Shown here one piece after another: positions 26,800 through 34,516 of a DNA stretch of 64,000 nucleotides. The stretch is taken from the NCBI RefSeq assembly GCF_029350945.1, contig NZ_JARKMS010000002.1, positions 483,984 to 547,983 of the forward strand. The letters run 5' to 3'. Origin of the DNA: Maribacter huludaoensis. Its GTDB lineage: Bacteria > Bacteroidota > Bacteroidia > Flavobacteriales > Flavobacteriaceae. Position 1 is the first letter of the stretch, and each line of letters begins with the position of its first letter. The notes beneath the pieces are model-generated. The model worked only from the letters and a program-made list of their open reading frames with translations. It was not told where the DNA came from and did not search any database. Both the position numbers and the translations under genes were made by a program.

Positions 26800-27975
26800 T
26801 TACTTGCCCATTAATCGCTTTCCGTTAATGGCGATATGCGTTTTCTTTTCATTCAGAAAACAGAAAGAGGTAGTAACTTCGGTACCATCATCGTAAACAA
26901 ACTTAGCTACATAATCTGAAAGGTAATATCTACCGCCCGTTTTGTTACTGGAAGATGTTGATCCCCTTACTCCACCGGTTGCGTTAGCAAAACCTGTTTT
27001 AGAATGGGCAAAACGACCGTTGTTCTTAAAACACCATGAACTGGCATTACCTACGGTGCCGCCACCACCATAGCCTTCGGTACTTCTTGATGTAATATTG
27101 CCGTAGCAACTGTTAAGTTTTAAATTTTCTTTAGCTGGCTGCGTAAGCCAGTCTCTTGCATCTTTATACTCTGTTTTACCATGTGCTTTTAATTCTAGCT
27201 CATTGTTTCGCATACGCCAATGTCCCCATCTATTTGGTTTTTCACTTTTAGATGCCGCAATACCTTTAGAAAAAGTGCGTCCTATATCGCTAGTATAGGT
27301 ACCATCTTTAAAAAGGGCAATGACACCGCTGGTGGTAGTGAGCATACCATTTGAAAAACCTCTTTTTAGCACACCTCTAAGTACCAAAAAACCTTTGGGA
27401 GCATTACCCGGCGATAAAGCCTCATTAGATGTCTCAACAGCGGTAGTAACAGTTGGTGTGGTAGCTGTTAGGTTAGATGCCTTACTCTTTGTAGCTGCCT
27501 TGGTAGTTTTTTTAGTCAACATGTCTGCTTTTATATTTTTCACTAAATCGTCAAATCTGGTACCGTATTTTAAAACAATCACAAGGTCGGTAGATGTTAT
27601 AAGTCTTATAAAGAAATTACGACCATCTTCTAATTTGCCACCTTGGTAGGCAACTTGCATGGTTACACCATTGCCGTCAACGTAACTATTGGTAATTGCA
27701 TAATCTTCTTTTTCAGATTTTACTACCCATTTTTTAAGAGGTTGGCCTAATTCCTTTTGTTTATCTTTTGCAGTTTCAGACACCCAATTTTTTAAATCTT
27801 GGGTTAAAGTTTCTATAGGTCCGTAGGTGTAAACGTCAAACGTTTTATTGCTCTTTAAATCTTTGGGCGTGTAGATTTTAATATCTCCATCATAATTTAT
27901 ATTCCATTTTTCCTGTGCTAAAATTTGTATTGTGCACAGGGTTGTAAGACAGATAAAAAGCATCAATTTTTTCAC
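26800..27975 (-). CDS. secreted protein of unknown function
   Basis: 391 residues with signal peptide MKKLMLFICLTTLCTIQILAQ. The N-terminal half (about 22-145) is mixed alpha/beta with no recognised motif. A Thr/Ser/Ala/Val-rich linker lies at about 150-190. The C-terminal half contains a glycine-rich part (GYGGGGTVGN) and ends in a beta-rich segment (GRYYLSDYVAKFVYDDGT...THIAINGKRLMGK), weakly reminiscent of lipocalin-like domains that end in an ING or IGG element. It is monocistronic and faces the collagen-stalk lipoprotein gene across 349 bases. No function is assigned. Confidence 0.75.
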   Translation of the reverse strand: MKKLMLFICLTTLCTIQILAQEKWNINYDGDIKIYTPKDLKSNKTFDVYTYGPIETLTQDLKNWVSETAKDKQKELGQPLKKWVVKSEKEDYAITNSYVDGNGVTMQVAYQGGKLEDGRNFFIRLITSTDLVIVLKYGTRFDDLVKNIKADMLTKKTTKAATKSKASNLTATTPTVTTAVETSNEALSPGNAPKGFLVLRGVLKRGFSNGMLTTTSGVIALFKDGTYTSDIGRTFSKGIAASKSEKPNRWGHWRMRNNELELKAHGKTEYKDARDWLTQPAKENLKLNSCYGNITSRSTEGYGGGGTVGNASSWCFKNNGRFAHSKTGFANATGGVRGSTSSSNKTGGRYYLSDYVAKFVYDDGTEVTTSFCFLNEKKTHIAINGKRLMGK

Positions 27976-28324
27976 GGTAGTAAGATTTTTTAACTTGTAG
28001 TCAATTACCTAAAATTAATTGATTATGAGTCAATTAGTCATGTTTTGTGGTTAAGTTTTTGTAAAAAAAAAGCAATAGATTTAAAAGGTTAGCTGTAGGG
28101 TATATGAATAATCCTTACTTAAAATAATTTTAGGATCGGAACGAATTTTGATTTTCAACGCTGAATCTAATTGTTTTAAACACCATTTCTATTTATAGTC
28201 TTACCACGCATTAAGCAGTTGTTTACAAGAACTTAATACCTTCGTAATAATTATTTGCAACACGGTTAACCCCAACTTTACATTGATCTATTTGTTTTGA
28301 TACTTAAAACCAAACTGTATTAAA
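27976..28324. other. divergent intergenic region, no gene seen
   Basis: 349 AT-rich bases between divergent genes. The 9-base sequence AGTCAATTA occurs twice (27999-28007 and 28028-28036). No ORF, RNA gene or convincing -33/-7 pair was found, although both flanking promoters must lie here. Confidence 0.5.
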
Positions 28325-29929
28325 ATGAAAAATGTATTAAGACCTTTTTGTATTGGAATTCTTGGAATTTCGCTAATGTTTACATCATGTGCCGATGATG
28401 GTATTGATGGTATCGACGGTAAAGATGGTGTAGATGGAGTAGATGGAACGGACGGTGCCAACGGCTCTGACGGCGCCGATGGTATGGATGCCGAATTCCC
28501 AATAACTATTGATCAACTTAGTTTTACTAAAATAGGAACTTTTACCAATGGTAATGACGAAGCCTTCGCAGAAATTTCTGCTTTTGATGCCGTTACCAAA
28601 AAGTTGTTCATAGTAAACCCAGAGGAAGATGAAATTTCTGTTTTGGATTTGACCGATGCAACAAACCCTATCAAAGGGGCTTCAATTCCTTTAACCGGTA
28701 GTCCTAATTCTGTTGCCGTTCATAATGGTATTTTAGCCATTGCTGTTGAAAATAGCGATAAACAATTGAACGGTACTGTTGATACTTATGACACCGATAC
28801 GCAAGTTTTGATCAAGTCTTATGTAGCAGGTGCGTTGCCTGATATGGTTGCTTTCTCTCCTGATGGGGAGTATATCGTTGCTGCAAATGAAGGTGAGCCA
28901 AATGATGATTATACGGTAGATCCAGAAGGTTCAATAACTGTAATTGAAATGGCTACCGAAACCGCAACGCAAATTTCTTTTGCAGGGCAGATGAATCCTG
29001 GTAACGGATTTAGAGTTTTTGGTAATGACGGTGCTTCCTCATTTGTACAAGACGTGGAACCGGAATATGTTACCATTTCAGACGATTCTAGTACTGCATA
29101 TATTGGTTTACAGGAGAATAACGGAATGGCAATAGTTGACCTTACTACCAAAACCATTACCGGTCTGGTAGGTTTGGGAACAAAAAATCATAATGTATCA
29201 GGAAATGAAATTGATGCATCTAATCAAGACGGAATAGCAGGTGATTTAAAAAATTGGAATGTTTTAGGTTTTTATATGCCAGATGCAATAGACTATTTCA
29301 CGGCCAATGGAAACGGTTTTATCGTTTCAGCCAACGAGGGCGATTCAAGGGACTATGATGGATATTCTGAAGAGGTACGGGTCAAAGATCTAAATTTGGA
29401 CCCCGCTTTTTATCCTGATTTTGAAGTTTTGCAAGAAGATGAAAATCTAGGTAGATTAAAAACAACTATTGCAAACGGGGACGAAGATAACGATGGGTTA
29501 TATGAGCAGATATATTCATACGGTGCTCGTTCTTTCTCTATTTGGGATACGAACGGACAATTGGTGTACGATTCCGGTTCTGAAATAGCTAGAAGAACAT
29601 TGGCAGTGGCTCCAGCTATATTTAACCAGGATGAGGGCGAAGTAGATGGTAGGTCAGATGATAAAGGTGCCGAGCCAGAAGCCGTAAAAACGTTAAAAGT
29701 TGGTGAAGAGACGTTATTATTTGTAGGACTGGAAAGAACGAGTGGAATATTGGCTTACAACGTAACCAATCCATATAACCCAGTTTTTGTTACTTGGATC
29801 TATGATGCCACTGATATCTCACCAGAGGGCTTAATAGTGGTAGATAAGAGCGATAGCCCAACAGGAAATTATTTAATGATCGCAACGCATGAAGTGTCCA
29901 GTACCATTGCAATTTATGAGATGAAATAA
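28325..29929 (+). CDS. choice-of-anchor I family lipoprotein with collagen-like stalk
   Basis: 534 residues. A lipoprotein signal ends MFTSC (Cys22), followed by ADD. Residues about 25-57 are collagen-like triplets G-x-D (GIDGIDGKDGVDGVDG and on). The main domain is a beta-propeller-like fold of the choice-of-anchor I type: DAVTKKLFIVNPEEDEISVLD, VAFSPDGEYIVAANEGEPNDDY, GFIVSANEGDSRDYDGYSEE and a C-terminal SPEGLIVV...YLMIATHEVSSTIAIYE. Related proteins are sometimes labelled alkaline-phosphatase- or esterase-like, but no catalytic residue can be assigned here. It is probably displayed at the cell surface with the stalk as spacer. Confidence 0.85.
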   Translation: MKNVLRPFCIGILGISLMFTSCADDGIDGIDGKDGVDGVDGTDGANGSDGADGMDAEFPITIDQLSFTKIGTFTNGNDEAFAEISAFDAVTKKLFIVNPEEDEISVLDLTDATNPIKGASIPLTGSPNSVAVHNGILAIAVENSDKQLNGTVDTYDTDTQVLIKSYVAGALPDMVAFSPDGEYIVAANEGEPNDDYTVDPEGSITVIEMATETATQISFAGQMNPGNGFRVFGNDGASSFVQDVEPEYVTISDDSSTAYIGLQENNGMAIVDLTTKTITGLVGLGTKNHNVSGNEIDASNQDGIAGDLKNWNVLGFYMPDAIDYFTANGNGFIVSANEGDSRDYDGYSEEVRVKDLNLDPAFYPDFEVLQEDENLGRLKTTIANGDEDNDGLYEQIYSYGARSFSIWDTNGQLVYDSGSEIARRTLAVAPAIFNQDEGEVDGRSDDKGAEPEAVKTLKVGEETLLFVGLERTSGILAYNVTNPYNPVFVTWIYDATDISPEGLIVVDKSDSPTGNYLMIATHEVSSTIAIYEMK

Positions 29930-29966
29930 ATGTTTACAATTGATTCCAGAGAATATCTAAAAAATG

Positions 29967-29998
29967 AAAACGCCAAATACTACTATTTGGCGTTTTTT
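29967..29998. terminator. bidirectional intrinsic terminator
   Basis: A 9-base stem (CGCCAAATA at 29971-29979, TATTTGGCG at 29984-29992) with a CTAC loop has A4 before and T6 after. It separates the convergent choice-of-anchor and GspG-like genes. Confidence 0.88.
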
Positions 29999-30011
29999 AG
30001 TTTTGAGAAGA

Positions 30012-30479
30012 CTACTTTGATTGTATGTCGTCTTTAGTACCTAGTTTACCATCAGGTCCTAAAGATGTTATCAAAAAATTATTTCCATTTCTTGTAACGA
30101 TATAGGAATACGGTCTATTCCAACCATCTGTTTTCCATTTTTGTCTTAAAGGATTATTGCGAATTAAATCATTTAATTCTTTAGGGTAATAACCAAGCGT
30201 CTCTTTGTAATTCTCAATTCTTTCGCTTATTTCAAGAATTTCATTTTGTGTGTTTTTTGGAATAATTGTGGTTCTATGATAAATAGAAAATAAAGCTGAA
30301 CCAATGCCAGTTAACAATATTAAAATATAGAATATTATTAGACTTGGTTGAAATAGATATTTCTGAATAGGGCGTTTTTTGCCATCATGTTTTTCCTTTT
30401 TGCGTACTCTCTTTTGGTGTAAATAATCTTCTCGTATTAAACCGAAATCTACTAAAATTGAAAGTATGGTTTCTATCAT
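30012..30479 (-). CDS. membrane protein with a GspG-like C-terminal segment
   Basis: 155 residues. The N-terminus (about 1-45) is basic, followed by one hydrophobic span near 46-68 (SLIIFYILILLTGIGSALFSIY). The C-terminal half (ENYKETLGYYPKELNDLIRN...GWNRPYSYIVTRNG...LGPDGKLGTKDDI) resembles the calcium-binding tail of type II secretion pseudopilin GspG. A canonical prepilin peptidase site is not evident and no other secretion genes are nearby, so the domain may have been re-used. Function unknown. Confidence 0.7.
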   Translation of the reverse strand: MIETILSILVDFGLIREDYLHQKRVRKKEKHDGKKRPIQKYLFQPSLIIFYILILLTGIGSALFSIYHRTTIIPKNTQNEILEISERIENYKETLGYYPKELNDLIRNNPLRQKWKTDGWNRPYSYIVTRNGNNFLITSLGPDGKLGTKDDIQSK

Positions 30480-30580
30480 TAATTGTACTTTTCAGTTGAA
30501 GTCGTTTATGTAAACAACATACAGTAGTTAGGTGACTATTGGTAGTAGTTTAATTGCTTTTAGGGAAGTTCTGTCTTTGG

Positions 30581-31066
30581 CTATACGGTCAATATTTTTT
30601 TTAGTTCTGTAATGGTACTTTCCTTTTCTAGATGAAACCCTAGATGTGGTATTCCAAAAACAAGCAACAATAACGCAATAGGGACTAGAATATAATACGG
30701 TTCAATTTGTTGGTATGATACTAAATATACGAAGGCAAAAAGTGCACAGATAATAAAAGCGTAAAACAAGATTAAAAATATACTAACAAATGAGTCCACT
30801 TTTAAGGTTATCACTATTTTGGTGCCTTTTGGCTCTTCCTGAAATATACCGGTTACCTGAGGTAGAAACGAATTTCGTTGGTAGGTAAATTTTTTGCATT
30901 TAAAATGGTCAGGGAAAACGGTGCCTACAAAATACTTGTTAGACTTTTTTATTGATCCGATGCTATAACTGCGGTGTTTTTGTATGTTTTCTCTTAGGTG
31001 CCCTTCTAATTCCGCCATAGAAAGAGAGGTGGTCAATTCTAATTTTTCTGATGGAATAATTTTCAT
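30581..31066 (-). CDS. hypothetical two-span membrane protein
   Basis: 161 residues. A soluble N-terminal part (about 1-95) contains beta-rich segments (KYFVGTVFPDHFKCKKFTYQ, KGTKIVITLKVD). Two hydrophobic spans follow (about 96-120 and 126-146), then a short charged tail. It resembles small uncharacterised Bacteroidota membrane proteins; I do not recognise a named family. It sits among other orphan genes on the same strand with gaps of about 100 bases. Confidence 0.6.
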   Translation of the reverse strand: MKIIPSEKLELTTSLSMAELEGHLRENIQKHRSYSIGSIKKSNKYFVGTVFPDHFKCKKFTYQRNSFLPQVTGIFQEEPKGTKIVITLKVDSFVSIFLILFYAFIICALFAFVYLVSYQQIEPYYILVPIALLLLVFGIPHLGFHLEKESTITELKKILTV

Positions 31067-31172
31067 AATAATGATTATTGTTCTGTGGTTTGGTTGAATA
31101 ATAGCACTAATACAAAAATAACAATAGCAATTCTTATTAATTCCTGGTAAAGGTTAGCTAAGAAAATAGCTT

Positions 31173-31679
31173 TTATGGAACATCTATATAATACTTTTCG
31201 GTTAACGGCTCATCTTGCCAAAAAGCAAGCTCAAATGTCCAATATGGGTTGTCTTCATAAATAGTGTGGTAATTGCCCCATGTATATTGAAAAGGATAGT
31301 TTTGTTGTTTTTCTTTATTAAAGACTTTTCCAAAAAGATAAACGCTAGATGTTCCACTTACCCAATTCGTATGTATCTCTATTTTATCTATGTGTACTTC
31401 TGTGCCGGTAGGTATCTCGGCTACAATTTCTAAATCAGAGTTCATGCCAAAACCATTACCATCTTCTAAATGATAGCTGTAGTCTTCATGTCTCGGTAAA
31501 TCTTCATTTAAAATTAGGGTGGGTCTTTTAGTGATTATGGGTTTGCTTAAAATCTCTACAAAAGGTTTTTCTTTTGATACGTCTCTGTACTTAGGTCTTG
31601 TAAGTATATAGAACAATAGCGTTACCGTACCTATGACCAATACTAAAAATATTCCGCAACCAATAGCTATTTTTTTCAT
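31173..31679 (-). CDS. hypothetical membrane-anchored protein
   Basis: 168 residues with an N-terminal anchor (about 4-27, IAIGCGIFLVLVIGTVTLLFY) and an extracytoplasmic beta-rich remainder. The segment VAEIPTGTEVHIDKIEIHTNWVSGTSSVYLFGKV looks like an SH3-type or small beta-barrel fold. No family was recognised. It may be transcribed with the 161-residue gene downstream, but the 106-base gap leaves this open. Confidence 0.6.
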   Translation of the reverse strand: MKKIAIGCGIFLVLVIGTVTLLFYILTRPKYRDVSKEKPFVEILSKPIITKRPTLILNEDLPRHEDYSYHLEDGNGFGMNSDLEIVAEIPTGTEVHIDKIEIHTNWVSGTSSVYLFGKVFNKEKQQNYPFQYTWGNYHTIYEDNPYWTFELAFWQDEPLTEKYYIDVP

Positions 31680-31878
31680 TAAAGGTGTTTTCTTAAAGCC
31701 TAAGGTAAATTGATTTATGTATTACGGCTAATAATTGTAGAACTATTTGGTGAAGATCTGTTGTAAGGTCTATTACTGTACAATGCCAATTATTTAGGTT
31801 TGTATGAAATTTATTAGGTGTCCTATTAATTTGCAGGTTTTTAAAATCTATAGATGAAGTACCTAGATTATATACTTT

Positions 31879-32340
31879 TTATTTTTCCTTAATTGTAAAT
31901 GTAGCGGTCAGCCCAACACTAAAATTTCTTGGTAATTTCTCAACACCGAATATTGCTCTTGAATGTTTTCCTTTTTCCCCTAGAACCTTAACGAACAGAT
32001 CTGATGCGCCGTTGACAACAATTGGCGAATCGTCCCAATCAGGTTCTGATTGAAAATACGCATCAATGTGATTAAGCCCAATAATATTATCAAATCCAAC
32101 TTTATTTTCTACTTGGCTTAAAACATTTAAGGCACACAATTCCATTGCTTTGTAGCCTTCTTCTGTTGAAATTTCTTTGCCTAACCGTCCTTGATAATGG
32201 TATTGTTGGTTTAATATTGGAAATTGAATTGCTATATAAGCTATGTTTTTTCTAATGTTTACGGAAACATAACTTCCTCCTGGGGTTGAAACTTCTGGAA
32301 GTTCAAGGTTTAATTTTTTAAGATTTTCTTTTGGGTTCAT
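31879..32340 (-). CDS. RidA (YjgF/YER057c/UK114) family protein
   Basis: 153 residues, slightly longer than the 128-residue RidA core, and similar to the larger RidA-related subgroup. The family hallmarks are visible in the second half: AYFQSEPDWDDSPIVVNGASDLFVKVLG and HSRAIFGVEKLP, where the Arg corresponds to the catalytic Arg of RidA deaminases. RidA proteins hydrolyse reactive enamine/imine intermediates. Subgroup members near SDR or cupin genes often act on other carbonyl intermediates, which cannot be decided here. Cytoplasmic. Confidence 0.85.
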   Translation of the reverse strand: MNPKENLKKLNLELPEVSTPGGSYVSVNIRKNIAYIAIQFPILNQQYHYQGRLGKEISTEEGYKAMELCALNVLSQVENKVGFDNIIGLNHIDAYFQSEPDWDDSPIVVNGASDLFVKVLGEKGKHSRAIFGVEKLPRNFSVGLTATFTIKEK

Positions 32341-32490
32341 CTTCTTCCATTACATATATTAAAACAATTGTTCTGGTTTTTAAATGGTTGATCCAAGTAT
32401 CTTACAAAAGCAATACAACTAATTATTTTTCTTTTGTCAAAATTCTAATTCTCATTAAATTATAAGGTGTTTGCTTTGAAATCCCCAATT

Positions 32491-32967
32491 TTAATTGTGT
32501 TTTAGTTTTTGGGCTATCATATCATAATACTCTTGCGTAACTACTTCGGTCCATGAAGTTGGTTGACCTCCCCCATATAAAGCTAAATAGGTAACGTCAC
32601 TAAATTTTGTAGAAGAATGCCAATGTTCTATGTCTTTCTTACACTTAATTACATCGCCTTGTTTTAAAATTATAGGGTCATTTCCTTTTTCTTGATAATA
32701 AGCTTCTCCATCAACAATTATTAGCACTTGGGCGGTACCATGTTTATGCCAATCTAGTGTTGAGTTGGCCTTAAATGTCGCTTTTGTAATATTATAGCCC
32801 AATTCCTCATCATCGTGTATAATTGCATTAAGCCAAGCTTCGCCTATGTAGTGGGTGTTAAGTGCTTTTGTTCCCTCGGTTAAATAGGAAGACACATTGT
32901 AATCCGTACTTTGGGAAAATACCGATGTAGAGACTAAAATAAATAAAGATAAAATTGAATTTTTCAT
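32491..32967 (-). CDS. secreted cupin domain protein
   Basis: 158 residues with signal peptide MKNSILSLFILVSTSVFSQ. The cupin core shows the metal-binding motifs: DWHKHGTAQVLIIVDGEAYYQEKG (His-x-His plus Gln) and GDVIKCKKDIEHWHSS (His). It is a periplasmic single-domain cupin related to the (R)-mandelonitrile lyase/carboxymuconolactone-associated cupins. The reaction cannot be assigned. It is 150 bases upstream of the RidA gene on the same strand. Confidence 0.85.
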   Translation of the reverse strand: MKNSILSLFILVSTSVFSQSTDYNVSSYLTEGTKALNTHYIGEAWLNAIIHDDEELGYNITKATFKANSTLDWHKHGTAQVLIIVDGEAYYQEKGNDPIILKQGDVIKCKKDIEHWHSSTKFSDVTYLALYGGGQPTSWTEVVTQEYYDMIAQKLKHN

Positions 32968-33265
32968 ACTCTCATGATAAATATTTAATTGTGATTATAG
33001 TATGTTGGTGTATCATTAGCGTTCCAGAAATAGCATTTTTACTTTTATCTTGATACAAGATCAAAACTTTAAGATTAGGGTCCTTGTAAATGTACACAGA
33101 TCTATCGGATTAAATTAGGAGTTCGCTTTTGGCGTAGCTATAGTTACTTTTATTGCTTTTTACGCCCCAAAATATCCATCTTCATAAACAAGTTAACCTT
33201 TGCCAATTTAAACTAGAAAAGAATTTGGATATATAATTCTACTAATTGGGCTATAACCAAAATAA
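32968..33265. other. intergenic region, no feature recognised
   Basis: 298 AT-rich bases between the cupin and SDR genes, both leftward. No ORF, terminator-grade hairpin or RNA gene was found. Confidence 0.5.
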
Positions 33266-34051
33266 CTACAAGGATTTTAAAAGGCCTCCATCAATGGGAA
33301 TATTGGTTCCTGTGATATAAGCGGCATTGTCAGATGCCAAGAAAGCTGCTAAATACCCATATTCTTCCGGTTTGCCAATACGTTGTACTGCCACTCTAGA
33401 TTCCATTTCTTTTCTAACCTGGCTAGCTTCAATACCTAATTGTTCGGCTTTTTTTGCATTTAGCTGGGTAATTCTGTCGGTGTCAAAATAACCGGTAAGA
33501 ACACTGTTAACGGTTATGTTATGCTTGCCTACATCCGTTGCCAATGACTTTGCCCATGTTACCACTGCAGCTCTGATAGAATTGGATAATGCTAAATATG
33601 AAAGCGGCTCTTTTACCGATACGGATGCTACATTAATAATGCGTCCCCAATTGTTTTTTGTCATTGATTTCAAAGCCAATTCAGTAGTGAAAACAACAGT
33701 TTTAAAGAGAAGGTCAAATGCTTCTTGATAGTCGTTTACTTTTTTTTCTATGGCACTACCGGCAGACGGACCTTGGGTGTTGTTCACTAAGATATCTACG
33801 CTGTTGTCTTCAAAATACTTGGAGATCACTTTTTGGTAGTCATTGAAATTATTAAAATCTACGGCCAGATATTGATGTTGTTGCCCTTGGTCAGTAGATA
33901 GTTCATTGACGATATGGTGCAATTTCTCCTCGCTATGGGACATTAAGGTTACACTTGCGCCGCTAGCTGCCAGTTGAACGGCAATTGCTTTGCCTATGCC
34001 GCCACTACTGCCGCCAACCAATGCTTTTTTATTTTTTAGGGATATATTCAT
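33266..34051 (-). CDS. SDR family oxidoreductase lacking the YxxxK pair
   Basis: 261 residues with a Rossmann fold: cofactor motif GGSSGGIGKAIA at about 13-24, VNNTQGPSAG at about 90, C-terminal GTNIPIDGG. At the usual active site the sequence reads ASVSVKEPLSYLALSNSIRAAVV: the Tyr and Lys of YxxxK are replaced by Ser and Arg (SNSIR), though an upstream Ser is kept. A recognised SDR subgroup with LxLSN at this point exists, so the gene is not necessarily broken. The substrate is unknown. It lies 68 bases downstream of a small cupin gene on the same strand and is probably co-transcribed with it. Confidence 0.88.
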   Translation of the reverse strand: MNISLKNKKALVGGSSGGIGKAIAVQLAASGASVTLMSHSEEKLHHIVNELSTDQGQQHQYLAVDFNNFNDYQKVISKYFEDNSVDILVNNTQGPSAGSAIEKKVNDYQEAFDLLFKTVVFTTELALKSMTKNNWGRIINVASVSVKEPLSYLALSNSIRAAVVTWAKSLATDVGKHNITVNSVLTGYFDTDRITQLNAKKAEQLGIEASQVRKEMESRVAVQRIGKPEEYGYLAAFLASDNAAYITGTNIPIDGGLLKSL

Positions 34052-34119
34052 TTCTCAAATTTGTTTTAAAAACGGTAAGTGGGCGTAACCGAAGTTACAG
34101 ACATACAAACAAGTGACAA

Positions 34120-34437
34120 TTAGCGGTACTCTTCTCTTGTAGGACTAAAGACATCCAATAATTTACAAGGGGTCAAAGCAAGACCGCTATGTTTTAAATG
34201 CGGGGCGATCACTACAATATCGCCTTTATGGTAGACTTTGGTATTACCATCTACAGTAAATTCAAAATCACCCTCCATAACATGCATAATCTGCTCGTTC
34301 ATGTGTGCATGTTCAGGTACCGTAGCGCCTTTTTCTACCTCCCAAAATGCCATGCTCATATTTTTGGAATGTACCAATTTGCCATGAAGACCGGGCATAA
34401 TTTCCTTTGAAGGAATTGTAGAAAGATTGTAATTCAT
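34120..34437 (-). CDS. small cupin domain protein
   Basis: 105 residues forming one cupin barrel. Metal ligands are visible in VPEHAHMNEQIMHVMEGDFEFTVDG (His-x-His-x3-Gln) and in VIAPHLKHSG (His). There is no signal peptide, so it is cytoplasmic. Proteins of this type often act in sugar or keto-acid metabolism. The adjacent SDR gene suggests a shared small-molecule pathway, but this is inference only. Confidence 0.87.
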   Translation of the reverse strand: MNYNLSTIPSKEIMPGLHGKLVHSKNMSMAFWEVEKGATVPEHAHMNEQIMHVMEGDFEFTVDGNTKVYHKGDIVVIAPHLKHSGLALTPCKLLDVFSPTREEYR

Positions 34438-34457
34438 TGTTCTTTGGTTTTAAGAAC

Positions 34458-34465
34458 TAAAGATA
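34458..34465 (-). promoter_or_regulatory. possible -7 element of the cupin-SDR operon
   Basis: The complement reads TATCTTTA, one base from TAnnTTTG, 20 bases upstream of the ATG. No TTG is found at the right distance. Confidence 0.25.
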
Positions 34466-34516
34466 ATGGAATCTATAATAAATTTATAATGTTGTTTGCA
34501 GAACAACGCAATCTTA

